NCBI GenBank assembly: GCA_025617745.1
Contig: CM046853.1
Location: 60,394,611-60,458,610 of the forward strand
Source: Heliocidaris erythrogramma
Lineage: Eukaryota > Echinodermata > Echinoidea > Camarodonta > Echinometridae
DNA: 64,000 nt
Reading direction: 5' to 3'
The notes beneath the pieces were generated by a model. That model did not search any database and had not been told where the DNA came from. It worked only from the letters and a program-made list of their open reading frames with translations. The position numbers and the translations under genes are program-made. Shown in pieces: positions 51,862 to 64,000 of the stretch. The stretch's first letter is position 1. Every line of letters begins with the position of its first letter.

Positions 51862-54800
51862 ACAGGACTATGGAGGTTCTCTGTCGACAGCGACTCAGAC
51901 GAGATTGAGACCGTTCTTGTTACCATAGAATCCAAACCTACGTCACAGACAGATGCACCAATTACAGTCAACGCCATTGTCGGATCACAGGTAACCATAA
52001 TTAAATCAAAATAGTTCATCTCACTCTTTAATAAATTATTTTGGTAGTAAACCTCGGAAATGTCATATTGGGGGGCACTGTGGTGTATTGGTGAGATAGA
52101 GGTCCTGGGTTCGATCCTTACTTGGTGCTTACTTTTATGTTTTACCCACATTTGTCTCTCTCGTCCCAAGGGTACCTGGGGTAATTGGTAAATGGGTTCC
52201 TTGGGTATAATACTAATTGCAGGGCCATCAGGAAGCGAAGTATTAGTAACGGTATTAACGAGGCTACCCTTGGTAAATAGTATTATTATTATTATTTTTC
52301 ATCGCAGTTATTGCTTTCATGTAATTATTTAGAAGGCTTAGCCTTAGAGCTACATACTGTTTTTCATCTCAGAGGAACATGTCTCATGTTAGCAGTTTGT
52401 GTTAAGTCTATATTGGTTTAAGTAATCTCAGTATTGACCGAAAACTGTGCAACATTTGAAGTTATGAATTGATCGTTACATAATAGAAATTATTGTTTTT
52501 GATAAGTTCGGTTTTTTTATCGTTTCCATTTTCAAGCCCCCCCCCCCCCCCCCACAAAAAAAGGAAGAGAAAAGAAGGATGACCTTGTTTCTGGAATTCA
52601 TTATGCTTTCTAAATGTGAGTAATCGTCAGCTGTAAATACGTAACTGGAAAATATATTGTTTCTCAATTTCTTCTAGACCGTCGACCATACTGTTTCACC
52701 CAGGCTAGAGATCTTCGCCGAAGTTCGTAAGGGGTATCTTCCTGTGGTGAATGCAGGTGTCGAGGCCGTGATAGAGAGCCCAGGGTCAGCTACCACATAT
52801 CTTCCACTGTATGACAATGGTGCAGGTGAGTGAAAGTAGAATACCCGTTGCACAAGAGGCGTCAGTGAGCTGACGTAGAGCTGCGTCAGCGTTTGGTACG
52901 GTTTTTGGCGCGACGTGGGAGAATAACTTCGTACAAAAAGTGAAAGCAAATTGAACAGTGCAAACAATGCATTGAAATACTGGCGTAAATGGGCTGATTT
53001 TCTGGCGAGCCTCGAACCAGGGTCCGCTGATCGAGAATTGCTGACATTACCGCTAGACTAACTCACATCGTACGATTTAGAGCAGATCTTATTGTAACGT
53101 AGTGCATTTACGACACCACATAGTTCATGTTATCTACTTGACTCCCATGACGAAGCTCGATTGCAAAAAGCGTTTGTTAGTCTGTCGGTAACATCAACGC
53201 CTCTCAATCAGCGGAACCTGGTTCGAAGCTCGCCACGGTCACATTTTTTTTTTTGCTTGTAAATTAGCACGTGCAAGTGCTAAAACAGCACTTCAGGTGC
53301 AGTCACTATACGAGCACCGAAAAAGTAGCACTTCAGTTTTTACAGTGTATATGACGCCTTGTGTGCATAGGGCAAACGTCTAGTCACGTCCTTGTCTCCT
53401 GTTAACATTATCTTAAAAGAGAAATGTGACATGTCTTTTATTTTTTCTTCATACGATTCACATTAATAAGGATGGTTTGGTTTGGAAGGATTGGAAATAG
53501 CTTTCATTTTACGTTCTTTGTTATGTGTTATGCATGTCTCCAGTCTGGTTGTAATCCCATGGACCTACTACTAACCAATAACCGTGGTAATACTAACATG
53601 ATGTTGAGGATTCCCAATTATTATGAATATGTACTTACATTTTCTTTTTTTGAATGCGCAAAAGGATCCGAATTTGAGGTACCGTCGGATAAAATTCCCT
53701 ATTAAAGCACCCGGAATGGTTATGATATCTTGAGCAACGTAAGCACCATTCTATCTTCCCCATCAACGGTATCGTTTCATTTGTATGACACATACCCCTG
53801 CGACAATTACTCCGCGGTCAATATCTCTACACTAACCGAATTCTTAATTTCAACACTTGACAAAAAAACTATAGGCTTATACCTAACGCTAATCCGACAA
53901 TTACTCCGCGGTCAATATCTCTACACTAACCGAATTCTTAATTTCAACACTTGACAAAAAAAAACTATAGGCTTATACCTATAACGCTAATCCTATAAAC
54001 CTGACCTAAAACCCAATTGCATCCCTAACCCTAAGTCCCTAACCCTAAATCTTTTACAAAATAATTGTCGCTGGAGCATTGTGTCGGAGCACCATCTTTG
54101 CGCATTGTAAGAATATAATTCATAAAGTAGTGTTTCGCTTTCACAGGTGCCGACATCACCAAGAATGACGGCATCTATTCCGCCTACTTCTTACAATTTG
54201 ACAACAATGGACGATACAGCATTAAGGTCCAAGTCAGCAATGAGGATTCAACAGCTTCAGTCAGCTCGAGATCCAGGAGGAGCTCGAGAGGTCTTCCATT
54301 ATCTCCAGGTAAGTACCTGCCTGGTCGTCAGTCGGTATGATCGGACTAGGGGCTGGGAAGGGGGGGGGGGGGGGGGGTATGATGCGGCTTCATTTCGTCG
54401 AAATGCATCCTACATATACTTTTGCCGCCGACAACAAGGGCACTTAAGTTATATTATGTTATCATAATACCCTCACTGCCTTTCACCGGCATTAGGGTGT
54501 GCCGACACAGGCAACATTGTGAGCCGCGAACGTCGGTATATTCTTCTCCGGCGCCAAAATGCAGAACATCATACCTGTCCCTTAAACCATGTACTATACA
54601 AATCCTTCGTGGGTACAATGGTTGGACCATGCACCCCTGCAAAAAAAAAGGGAGAGAAAGTCTGCATTTCAAATTTAAAATTCTATATGCAGCGTTGTAA
54701 AGACAATTTTCTGTGAGTTTCATTTATTTATTTCTCCCTTCATGCATTTTCCCCCATATCATCACAGATCGATACAATCCATCGCCGGCGACTTACGAAC

Positions 54801-57601
54801 CCGCTGAGCCTTTTGTTCGAACAGGGTCTGGCGGCGTTTTCGAAGTCGAGAACTTTGTTGCTCCAACCGGTGACGAGCTCGCTCCGTCACGAATCAGTGA
54901 TCTCGGTGTCATTGCTACAAGCTACGACAATACAAGTGTTACGCTGCAGTGGACGGCGGTGGGCGACGACTACGATCAAGGCACAGGTGATTATCGAGAA
55001 TTATTGATGCTTTCTTCACAGACAACAAAATACTTTAAGTTCTTGGTTAAACTAAATAAAATGTATTGTCTGTTCCTTCCATTGTTGTGATTTTCTCTGA
55101 GAGAAATCGTTTGAATGTTGTAATAGATATAGAAGACAGTAGACTATGGTCTGATAACATTCAAATCGATTTCATTTCGGTAAGTAGTTATGAGACTGTC
55201 ATTTTCATTAAGTTCACCACATTAATTACCAAATTAAAAACAATGAGTTATTATAGACTTTTCTACATTCGTTGAAATTGACTCTTCATTTGTGTTACTG
55301 TAACACATGGAATCCCATTATCATCACCTTAAAAAGACCTATTTTGGCAAATGTTCTAAACAGGGGATGCATGCAGAAAAAAATGGTCGTGCCCCACCCT
55401 CTTTTGAGGTGTAAAGTTAGTCACTGAAGACAATGCGCTTCCTAGATGTCGTCGAATTTCCCGATTTTCCAATCGACCCAATTTTCTGATAATCCTGGAT
55501 CAGCCTCTTTTGTGTCCTTATATACAACAGTAGAAACTCCTTATTTCATTTCGGTCTTTAAAAAAAAACATAATCTAGGCGATTCCTTGCAATGTGTCCC
55601 ATATTGTCCCATATTGTGACCTGTTTCCCCCTCTTATTTCATCAATAAATGAAACTCTTGCTAGGACCATTGACTATCGGTCATTTCAGCATCACCATCA
55701 TTAGTCAAGTTTCTTATCGAGAGATAAAAATAAATAAATACATGAAATGCATGAATAAAAGACATCATGTCGTACAGGAAACATTGCGAGGAATCGCCCA
55801 TCTGAGCCTGCTTGTAATAATTTTATGTAAATGCTTTTATTATCTATTATTATTATTTTATTCGGTAAATTTCAAATTTTATAATTATAAGAAACATGAG
55901 TAAAAGCAAATCCAGAGAAAAAATATAAATCACATAGCAGGTGCATCTGGCCAGGCTGCCCGGGTATGGAAAAAGTTAACCTAATAACTATGGTACGCAG
56001 ACCTTCCTCCCCTTACTTGACCAGGTGCGGCCGATATTGATTAAAATACATTTTATAAGGAAACAAAATAGAGATAAAACATCATTATACAATAAATTAG
56101 GCGGGTTCACATGTAGAGCGATAGCATCGATGCTATATAGGTTTCGAGACTATTTTTGTCATGACCAGATAGTTTTAAGACCAAACACTGTCTGAACGCA
56201 GATAGTTACGAGACAGAAGCGAGTTGGAGCTAGGTTTCGAAACTATTCTGGCAGCGAGTTTGGCAGGAGTAAATCTCAGGATCCAGCGACAAACATCGAT
56301 GCTTTGCGGATAGACAACCCACCGCGCTTGTGACTATTTGTAATGTGAGCGCAATCGCTGCTTCACTCGCAACTATTATAATTCTGTCTGTTTCATGTGG
56401 TGCTATAATGTAATGTAATGTATTCATGTGATGTAGGGGTAAGTAGGCTACTGTGTATACTGTGTGGTAAGGGAGGGGGTTTGTTTTGTTTTTTTGTTTT
56501 TTTCTCCTTTTTATCTTTTTCTTTTTATATATATGATGTGGTCTTTAGATATTGATTTACATGTGCTTACCAGAGAATAGTGTGCTTGTGTTTTATTTTG
56601 GTATAAGATTGGAGTTCAGTCAATTTTGACATGTACAAGGTTTATTTAAAATTAATTATTTTAACACATGTATTTGCTAGTTGATTGTATTATCGATATT
56701 ACAAATGGATTGATATTGTGTTATGTTGATTTATGAAGGCAAATAAAATATTATTCAAAACAAAAACTTCGCGCGTTTTGACCATACCAATTATACTCGG
56801 GTCACCGTGTGTGGCGCAGTAATTATTGTTTTGGCAGCGAGTGAGCGATGAATAGTCACGAGTGGGTGATAGAAGCAAGTCGATCATGGCCTGTCTGAAC
56901 GGACTGGAAATAGTTTCGAGACTTACATAGCATCGATGCTATGTACTACGTATAAACATAACTATTGAGTCTAACACCATCACCTTGCTCTTATTTATTC
57001 AATTCCACAAGCTTCTTCCTACGACCTCCGCTACGCAACAACATTCGACAGTCTGCGTGAGAACTTCACCACCAGCGATCAGGTGATGGATCACCACATC
57101 CTATCGGGCAATCTCTCAGTGGTTGGGACATCAGGGCTTGTTGAAAAGGTGGTCGTAGCTTTGCCGACACGCGGAGAAAAGGTTGTTTACTTTTTCGGCA
57201 TCATTGCGGTCGACGAAGCAGGGAATGAGGGAGATCTTTCCAACTTGGTGTCAGCCAATCTGGAATATTTGCCACCGGTGACTACGGAGACCATAATGAC
57301 GACGGATTCGGAAGCAACAACGGTTTCGGAAGCGACAACGGATTCGGAAACGAAGACTGATTCGGAAGCGACCACGGCGAATCTAGTGGAGCCGGAGTCG
57401 GGTCTCGAGCCATGGGTGATAGGCGTTATCTCAGCAGCTTCTGTCGTACTCGCCATCGCCGTCGGTCTGGTGGTCGTCATGGTATGCAAGATTGGCTCGT
57501 CGTCAAAGAAGAAAGTGGATACGAACTACAACGGGGTTTCCTACAATGATAACGCAACCAAATCTTCCTTGCAGTACGATAACAGCGCCTATATGGCATG
57601 A
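51862..57601 (+). CDS. CLCA: Duplicate CLCA 3' exons (copies of exons 9-13), no 5' exons
   Basis: Exons 51862-51990, 52678-52825, 54147-54308, 54768-54986 and 57012-57601 match CLCA exons 9-13 in length, phase and splice sites, and end in TGA with AATAAA overlapping. All frames are open. I count four amino-acid differences from the first set: Lys to Arg in exon 11, and Thr to Lys, Val to Glu and Leu to Met in exon 13; several further differences are silent. The piece covers the end of the beta-rich domain, the FN3-like domain, stalk, membrane helix and tail, without the protease or VWA domains and without a signal peptide. Because exon 8 ends in phase 0 and this first exon starts in phase 0, it could serve as an alternative 3' end of CLCA. 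It could also be a dead partial duplicate or a second haplotype. Confidence 0.85.
52070..52315 (+). mobile_element. tRNA-derived SINE, duplicate copy
   Basis: Same element as 41404-41645, carried by the tandem duplication. It has a small internal length difference near 52170-52190. Confidence 0.65.
53005..53350. mobile_element. 5'-truncated copy of the TACACTGTAAAAAC-ended MITE
   Basis: It begins 'ggcgagcctcgaaccagg' and ends 'agtttttacagtgta'. It matches about 62705-63050, including the internal inverted pair GGCGAGCCTCGAACCAGG and CCTGGTTCGAAGCTCGCC. It lacks the left terminus and replaces about 240 bp found in the first duplicate (42348-42585). Confidence 0.75.
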
Positions 57602-57621
57602 ATAAATGTCATATTATAATT

Positions 57622-58261
57622 CAGTGTTGTAATCGACCGAGACCGAGACTTTCCCTTTCGAGACCGAGACCACCTCTTACAAGACCGAGACCGAGACTTT
57701 CCATTCCAAGACCGAGACCGCCTCTTCCGAGACCGAGATCTCTAGAGACCGAGACCAAGACTATATAAACACGATGACAAAGAGAGCGGACAAAATATAC
57801 AGCTCCTCATTGTACCCTCCACAATTGCTCTGGTAGACAAAAGAACATCCCTTCATTGCTGTTATGTAAAATAAGTAAAACAGCTAAATATGCATGTGAC
57901 ACCTGTTCTACGTATTATTACATAATAGCAATGAAGGGATGTTCTTTTGTCTACCAGAGCAAGTGTGGAAGGTACAATGAGGAGCTGTATATTATGTTCG
58001 CTTCTTTGTTCGCCATGTTCATAGTGCCAGTAAACTTTAGCTGATGCCTTATTAAAAATTGTGAGCCTTTTAAAAATATCTTGAAATTACTCCTATTTGA
58101 TTACTGAGCAATGAAAACAATTTGTCTAAACGTTGCAGTTTCTTTTAGTTGGGTCTCGAGAGATCTCGAGGGGCTTTCTCATGACCTTGAGGTCCAAGAC
58201 CGAGACTTATACGGCCGAGCCCGAGACCCTGTAAAAATGGGTCTCGAGACCTACAACACTG
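57622..58261. mobile_element. hAT-like MITE after the duplicated CLCA stop codon
   Basis: Duplicate of 47377-48009, with the canonical terminus CAGTGTTGTA at the left and TACAACACTG at the right. Confidence 0.8.
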
Positions 58262-59504
58262 TTATATTTCTGATTTGTACGCGTGTGAACTCCTACATTC
58301 CATTTCATATAGATGTCTGTTTATAGAGTAACTTATTGTCATTCTTTTTTCTTAATTGTATTAATCTCCATGGAAAGCAAATCATCTTTTCAATTTTCTT
58401 TAATTCTTCCATTAATTTGTGCCCTATTTATATCTGCGTTGCAATATACACGGCTGTCATTTTAACATGGACCCTATACTAAACTGAACCTTTCCTTTTC
58501 TTGTAAGTTATAATTATAATGTCCTCATAAGATATGTCAATTGTCTCGAAATCACCTTAGACAACATTCAGTCTTGAATCGGAAATAATTCCTTTAGATA
58601 TAGCATTTTATTCATCATTATTTTTCAGAAAATGACAATCACAGTAATGTATTCAATTAATTTCGAGTTTAAGAAAGAAGGGGACGATATGCGAAAAGAC
58701 TGAGTAAAGAGCTTTGGTTGTAGAAGCGATAAATGCAATTGTTAAATATTGTCAAGATAAGTTAAAGTTCCAAACGAGTACACTGTTCATTCATACCTGC
58801 TTTGTGGTTCCTGTTATGACTTGGGGAAACACTCCCTGCAGTAAATGGTCTGTGGATACATCATTATTTGCTGCTAAATAATTGTATTTATATGTATTTA
58901 ATTTAAAACTATGTTCGAATAATCCTTTAATATAAACTATTGCAATAGTGTATAACATTTACGATTGCTGAAGAGTACAAATTGCCATATTATCATACTA
59001 TGTGTATTCAACAAATGTATCTTTTACTTGTGATTAATTTTATTTATTGATAAAGATGGTAAAAAATCACCCGATTGTCTGACAGGACGTGAATATTTTT
59101 TATTAATGAACCATTTGAAATAAAAGTTATAAATGAATGAATAAATCTCCTGTACGAAATTACCCTGCAAAATATTTTGAATTTTGTAGATTTTGTATAC
59201 TGTAAAACTGCGCCGTAGCTGAGTTGAGGTTAACAACTGGATAATCATAACACTTTCCCATTCTAATTGAGTGGCTTATACATTAAAGGCCTACTGATAC
59301 AGACAACTTTCGTTGGTTGGGTTAATCAAAACATGTAATTTAAGCTTCTACCAACATTAAAATCTTAGTAGTTGCTTAGTGCTACCACTAAAATTATAAA
59401 GTTGGTAGAGGCTAAACTACATGTTATGAAGGCATATTTAGACCTAGCCCTGCTCCAACACACAATATGATTAAAATGTTTTACTAGAGCCTAGGTCACA
59501 AATC

Positions 59505-60065
59505 CACCGGGACCCGTACGATTTTCCTCACCCGGCGACTTGCAGTGGATTTAAGAGACCGTACGGATCCCTTATGATTTTCATTTCTACGGCGTGTGTA
59601 TCAAAATTGTTAGCTTCCGGGCTCCGTCCGATGAACAGGTGCACCGTACGGGCCCGGCTGGGCGCCGGCCGGGGGCCGCACTGTTTGCGCCCTCCGACAT
59701 CCACCCCTCCTGTATTAATAGCTGCGTTGTACATTTGAGAAGTTTTTCTACGTCACGCGTTCACGACTTCACGCGTTGTACAAGAGTCTCAAGCCATGGG
59801 TCCAAAAAGGAAGACAACCCAGACGGGTGGATTCGATGCCGCCGCGAGGGAGCCGCATGGGCAATTTTTGCATCAATCGGACCCCGGACGACAGGCGCCC
59901 GGTGTTGTACATTTCGCCCGGGACCCTTGTGGGGCCCGTGAGTGGGCGGCAGGATAGCCGTGCAGCACCCTCAAGCACCACAAGGCGCCTGTCATTTTTT
60001 GTTTCACGAGAAAAAAATCGTGCGAAAGACGCCCGGTCACCGGCCGGAGCCCGCACAGGACCCCT
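59505..60065. other. GC-rich island, duplicate copy
   Basis: Duplicate of 49270-49862 with several small deletions. The mirrored open frames are not conserved in length between the copies, which argues against a coding role. Confidence 0.5.
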
Positions 60066-60664
60066 AGTTTTGTGTACACCAAACGGGAGAGTTGTCCACA
60101 AGTATGTCACAATCGACTCACCAGATTGCCAATTTGATATTGGCATAGATGTAGTGATCTCATTTATCAAACATCCTTAACTTTCTTATTCCCTGTCCAA
60201 TTTCTTTCAAACTTTCACCATCCTGTTTTTCTTATTTTTCTGCTTTCACATAAATCATCTTATTACCAAGGTTGGATTGCTCTTTAATAGAGCCTACTAA
60301 AAATTGTTTTGTCGGCGCATCAAGAGAGACTGGGACGACTTTCACTAAAACATTTTCATGGGAACTTCCGCACCCTCGGAATTTAGACAATCACAAAATC
60401 TATATATTAGGTATCAAACCAATTAATTAATATAATGCAAAATAAAATGCTCAAACACTGTACTCTCTCCCAAATATAAGAAATATAATTATATTTAGGG
60501 CTTTTTTGCTAGATAGCATTCTTCCTAATGCTTCAAAGATAAACTCCTATTATTTTTTATGGGGTGCGTTCCACAGATCTGACAGGTCGCTCCGAAATTG
60601 CCCACTCGAAATTTAGTCCCAGTCCGCTCCTGGCTCAACATTAGTTTTAAACTGCACGGCCAAT

Positions 60665-61065
60665 AACATTACTCTTAATAAAAATTAACCCATTGGTGTT
60701 AAAAAATAACACCAAAATGTGTTAAAAGGGAACATGGTCGTCTGTGGTGTAAACCATTACACACCATGAGTGGTTAGATTTTGCTTGATACATGTGTTAT
60801 GTTTTACACATCTAATGTGTAAAATGTTAACACCAAAGGGTGGGGTAACATCTTACCCCAAAACGACCATGTTCCCTTTTTTACCCCATGCTGTGCAACA
60901 TTTTTAACCACTACCAGCCTGTGTAACAATTCACCCCGCAGCTGTTATTAGTTTACCCCTTAAGTGGTACAGAATTTACCCCATACTTTTTACCACACCC
61001 CAATGTGTCACTTTTTACACTACCCAATGTCTACACCAGGATGAGTTGAGACTAAAAAACAAATG
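60665..61065. repeat. TIR-like 'gtgtaa' repeat, duplicate copy
   Basis: Duplicate of 50588-50985 with the same hairpin pair AGGGAACATGGTCGT and ACGACCATGTTCCCT. Confidence 0.6.
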
Positions 61066-61659
61066 CACAATGAGAATTATCTTTTGTTAAACTTGCATTT
61101 TAATAAGCGTGGAAAAAGTTCCAAAAAAGTTAACAGATTTTAAACTACAGTTGAATTATTTACATATAATTCACATACAATTATAATCTAATTGCTGTAA
61201 TGTGGATCAATCACAATAAAAGTAACAATATACAAGCTTCTTTTTTTTACAATTTGGTCAATTTTCAAAAAGAAAAGGGCTGACTCTTCACCTATTCATT
61301 GAAACAAGTCTAAAAAATACTGTATGTCCCCCGTTCCGTGCATCCGCTGATGTACTTACACTAAAACTGAAATATAACTATAAGATCGCAAACTATGTCC
61401 TATCCATAGACGTTGATGAAACACAACACTACCAATTATGCAAAACTGAGAATAAGGAATAATAAACTTATGCCAGAACAATGTAATACTCTCGGTAAAT
61501 GTAGATAGGACCAGTGGCGTACCGCGACCTTGGCGTCAAGATTGTGTCCAATATTCTCTGACAAGCAAACACACACAAAATAAAAAGTTCTAAAAGAAAG
61601 GGGGAATCTATACTTAATTTTATTTATTTATTTATTTTTTTTATTTATTTTTTGTTGTC

Positions 61660-61683
61660 GGGGGGGGGGGGGGGGGGGGGGGG
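61660..61683 (+). repeat. G24 homopolymer
   Basis: Twenty-four consecutive G, preceded by a TTTA-rich tract, just beyond the end of the second duplicate. Confidence 0.95.
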
Positions 61684-61904
61684 AGTCTGTCCTTTTGTCC
61701 CCCTATTGGGTACGCTAGTGGGTAGGACGAATATTACTTCATAATTAATTGCTAAACTCTTCACGCAAGCAATAAGGACTGATTTTCAACTAATTTATAA
61801 AGCTTTTTCGATCTTTTTCAAGCATGTAAATAATGAGTAAAAAACTTTAATTTCATATTAGGTAGCAATGACCATGATGATTGGGATACCCTCAAGCTAG
61901 TATA

Positions 61905-62340
61905 TACTAAAAAAACAAGTGCTGCCCAAGGAGTTGCACCTGCCGTGCTAAATCTAGCACCTAAAGTGCTATTTTTGACAAAAGTTTTTGTTGTGCAGGA
62001 GAAATGGGTGCTAAAAACGAGTGCTGAGTCTAATGAACCAGTGAGGCCAATGAATCCGCACCTGAGGAGCTTTGGCAATTTTTCATTTCATTTGCATATT
62101 ATTTGAAGAAGGTTTATGTGTAATTAACATAACATTGTCTCGGTCAGTGTCTCAAATATACTCGGTCAATTAAAAAAAAAGAAAATGATTCAGAAATTGG
62201 TCACTTATGATTTACTAACCATTTTAAATCATGATAAATAAGAACTGTACATATGATTCTCATGCACTGTAGGTGCAAGAACCCCTGTCTGTTCATTGTG
62301 TAAAGTTAATAGCACCTTTGGGTGCAAGTAGCACTTGTAC
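61905..62340. repeat. Degenerate relative of the 'gtgctaaa..agcac' MITE family
   Basis: 'agtgctgccc', 'tgctaaatctagcac', 'aaagtgctatttttg' near 61918-61980 and 'aatagcacctttgggtgcaag' near 62308-62330 resemble the termini of the element at 62545-63050. No clean boundary was found. Confidence 0.35.
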
Positions 62341-62544
62341 TGGTTTTAAATGTATCAAAGAAACCATTATACATGTAATCAACATGATCATTCACGTAAT
62401 CAACTTGTCAATAGGTAGACTTCAGCTTTTCAATGAATCTAGGAATATTATTTTCATACATATCACGTTTGATAACAAATGATTCTGCCTTATTGTCAAT
62501 TACATCGTCATGGACACAATAAATAGGAAAATTGTCACTACACT

Positions 62545-63050
62545 CTAAAAACTTAAGTGCTGTATTTAGCACATTTTGAGGGCATGCATAGGGACTACAC
62601 TCAGAGGGCTATTGAATGCACACAGCGTGCTATTTCAGCACTTTCACGGGAGCTGGACCGGCTCCTTGAACTGCTAAACATTCATTAAAAAAAATCGTGA
62701 TTTTGGCGAGCCTCGAACCAGGGTCCGCTGATCGAGAATTGCTGGCATTACCGCTAGACTATAAAACTCACATCGTACGATTTAGAGCAGATCATATTGT
62801 TACATAGTGAATTTACGACACCACATAGTTCATGTTATCTATTTGACCCCCATGACTAAACTGGATTGCAAGAAGCATTCGTTAGTCTATCGGTAACGTT
62901 AGCGCCTCTCAATCAGCGGAACCTGGTTCGAGGCTCGCCACGGTCACATTTTTTTTGCTGGTAAATTAGCACACTACAAGTGCTAAAACAGCATTTCAGG
63001 TGCAGTCACTATACATGCCCCGAAAAGTAGCACTTTAGTTTTTACAGTGT
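62545..63050. mobile_element. Full-length MITE with TACACTSTAAAAAC termini
   Basis: About 506 bp. It begins 'cactctaaaaacttaagtgc' and ends 'gcactttagtttttacagtg', flanked by TA. The subterminal 'gggcatgcatagggactaca' mirrors 'tgcagtcactatacatgccc'. An inner inverted pair GGCGAGCCTCGAACCAGG and CCTGGTTCGAGGCTCGCC brackets a 200-bp core. Partial copies lie at 33363-33560 and 53005-53350. Confidence 0.85.
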
Positions 63051-63189
63051 AATATCTGCAAAAATAGTACCACTGCTAGCATTATTTGAATTGTTATATT
63101 GTCAATTAGCGTTGCTGAAGTACCAGTAAGTAACTCGAGTTGAATTATAGATCAAAGGAAATATTGAATTGACCAAAAACACACATCAT

Positions 63190-63879
63190 TGGGATTATCT
63201 CAATTAATTATTTAATTTCTGTTCTTCCTAAACCGCCTGAATCCTTTTTAAAAGAGGTCGAATCTTTACTTTTCAAATTCATTTGGAACGGAAAGCCAGA
63301 CAAAATAAGCCGCAAAACTTTAATCGGGGATTATGTGGATGGAGGTCTAAAATTTTATTCTGTGAAAACAGCTGAAAATAAATATTCCCAAATGTGAAGA
63401 GGAAAACCTTACATCTCAAGACAGCATGATTAAAAATATAATGAAGGTAACGAAGGTCTGTCGGTAATTCATAAGTTTAGTGTTAAACAAATTTTTAACC
63501 CCCTAAATCGATTGATAAATGGAATTCTTTGTTAAATACATCAAACTTAGACTGGGCAAAAATCTGCTTAGTTCCTATTAGGGCATGTTTATCTACACAT
63601 ATCCGTTATTTCCAATTCAAATTCAAGTTAATTCATCGCATACTTGGTGTAAACAAGTATCTTAAAACATTAAATATCTCAAAATCAGATTTATGTTCAT
63701 TTTGTTACAGAGCTGAGGAAAGTATAGCACATTTATTTTGGGAATGCCCAATCACCAGAAGGTTTATTATGGACGTCCAACATTTCATTTTGGACGACAA
63801 AGTTACCTTGAGTAAAATCAACCTCTTGTTTGGATTTTATGGAAGTGCTAGAATTCAATTTCATTATTTTATATGCTAA
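63190..63879 (+). pseudogene. L1-like non-LTR retrotransposon ORF2 C-terminal remnant
   Basis: Frame-broken pieces in order: PKPPESFLKEVESLLFKFIW, then NGKPDKISRKTL and GGLKFYSVKTAE (about 63225-63380). After stops and frame changes a 116-codon open stretch (63529-63879) holds FKFKLIHRILGVNKYL and the zinc-knuckle-like CSFCYRAEESIAHLFWECP (Cys-x2-Cys-x7-His-x4-Cys). This order is typical of the C-terminal region of L1/Tx1-type ORF2. The reverse transcriptase core and endonuclease are absent. Confidence 0.8.
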
Positions 63880-64000
63880 ATACTATATATTTTCCAGAAA
63901 AATGCAAAAATAACGTATTATCAATCAATTCTTTTAAATGCATGTTGAGATATTATCGCTCTCTTTAACATTACATTTGTATTAAAAATAACAACTTTAT

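Larger units (their letters stand above)
51747..61580 (+). repeat. Tandem duplication, second copy (about 9.8 kb)
   Basis: Direct copy of 41102-51507, starting in an AAG microsatellite. It lacks the TIR element of 43187-43513, the A-rich insertion of 45575-45826 and about 120 bp equivalent to 49861-49980. At 53005-53350 it has part of a MITE in place of about 240 bp of the first copy. Confidence 0.93.

Noticed and set aside
53005..53260. Possible tRNA gene suggested by GGTTCGAAGCTCGCC
   Set aside because: The surrounding bases do not form a cloverleaf, and the same text recurs inside a MITE family.

Overview
The window is animal nuclear DNA. It has spliced genes with GT-AG introns, tRNA-derived SINEs, non-LTR retrotransposon remnants and many short terminal-inverted-repeat (TIR) elements. 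The mix of elements, frequent long G/C homopolymers and a CLCA gene suggests a marine invertebrate deuterostome, most likely a sea urchin or other echinoderm. The species is not proven. One 500-base N gap (1006-1505) interrupts the first gene.

Layout. (1) 1-3.9 kb, plus strand: the 3' part of SNRPF (spliceosomal Sm protein F). A near-identical extra copy of its last exon and 3' flank lies before the gap. (2) 8.4-13.3 kb, minus strand: a complete eight-exon AMDHD1 (imidazolonepropionase, histidine breakdown). All exons join in phase to a 430-residue protein with its metal ligands intact. SNRPF and AMDHD1 are also close together on human 12q23. (3) 13.3-26 kb: repeat-rich intergenic DNA. It holds a 1.3-kb near-perfect palindrome (14.7-16.0 kb), a broken retrotransposon (18.25-19.3 kb), a foldback element nested in an older repeat with a perfect 8-bp target duplication (20.97-21.46 kb), and a 1.1-kb inverted-repeat element carrying a piece of a RecQ-like helicase (24.1-25.25 kb). 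(4) 26.0-47.4 kb, plus strand: a complete 13-exon CLCA-family gene coding for 997 residues. It has a signal peptide, a HEWGH metalloprotease motif, a VWA domain with intact MIDAS, a fibronectin-III-like domain, one C-terminal membrane helix and a short tail. (5) 41.1-61.6 kb: a direct tandem duplication of about 10 kb. It repeats CLCA exons 9-13 plus about 4 kb downstream, so a second, promoterless but fully open set of 3' exons lies at 51.9-57.6 kb. (6) 61.6-64 kb: a TIR element and an L1-like retrotransposon fragment.

No functional link among the three genes is apparent. The main interest is structural: partial gene duplication, possible unmerged haplotypes in the assembly, nested insertions with internal empty-site controls, and very long hairpins. 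No CRISPR array, operon, tRNA or rRNA gene was seen.
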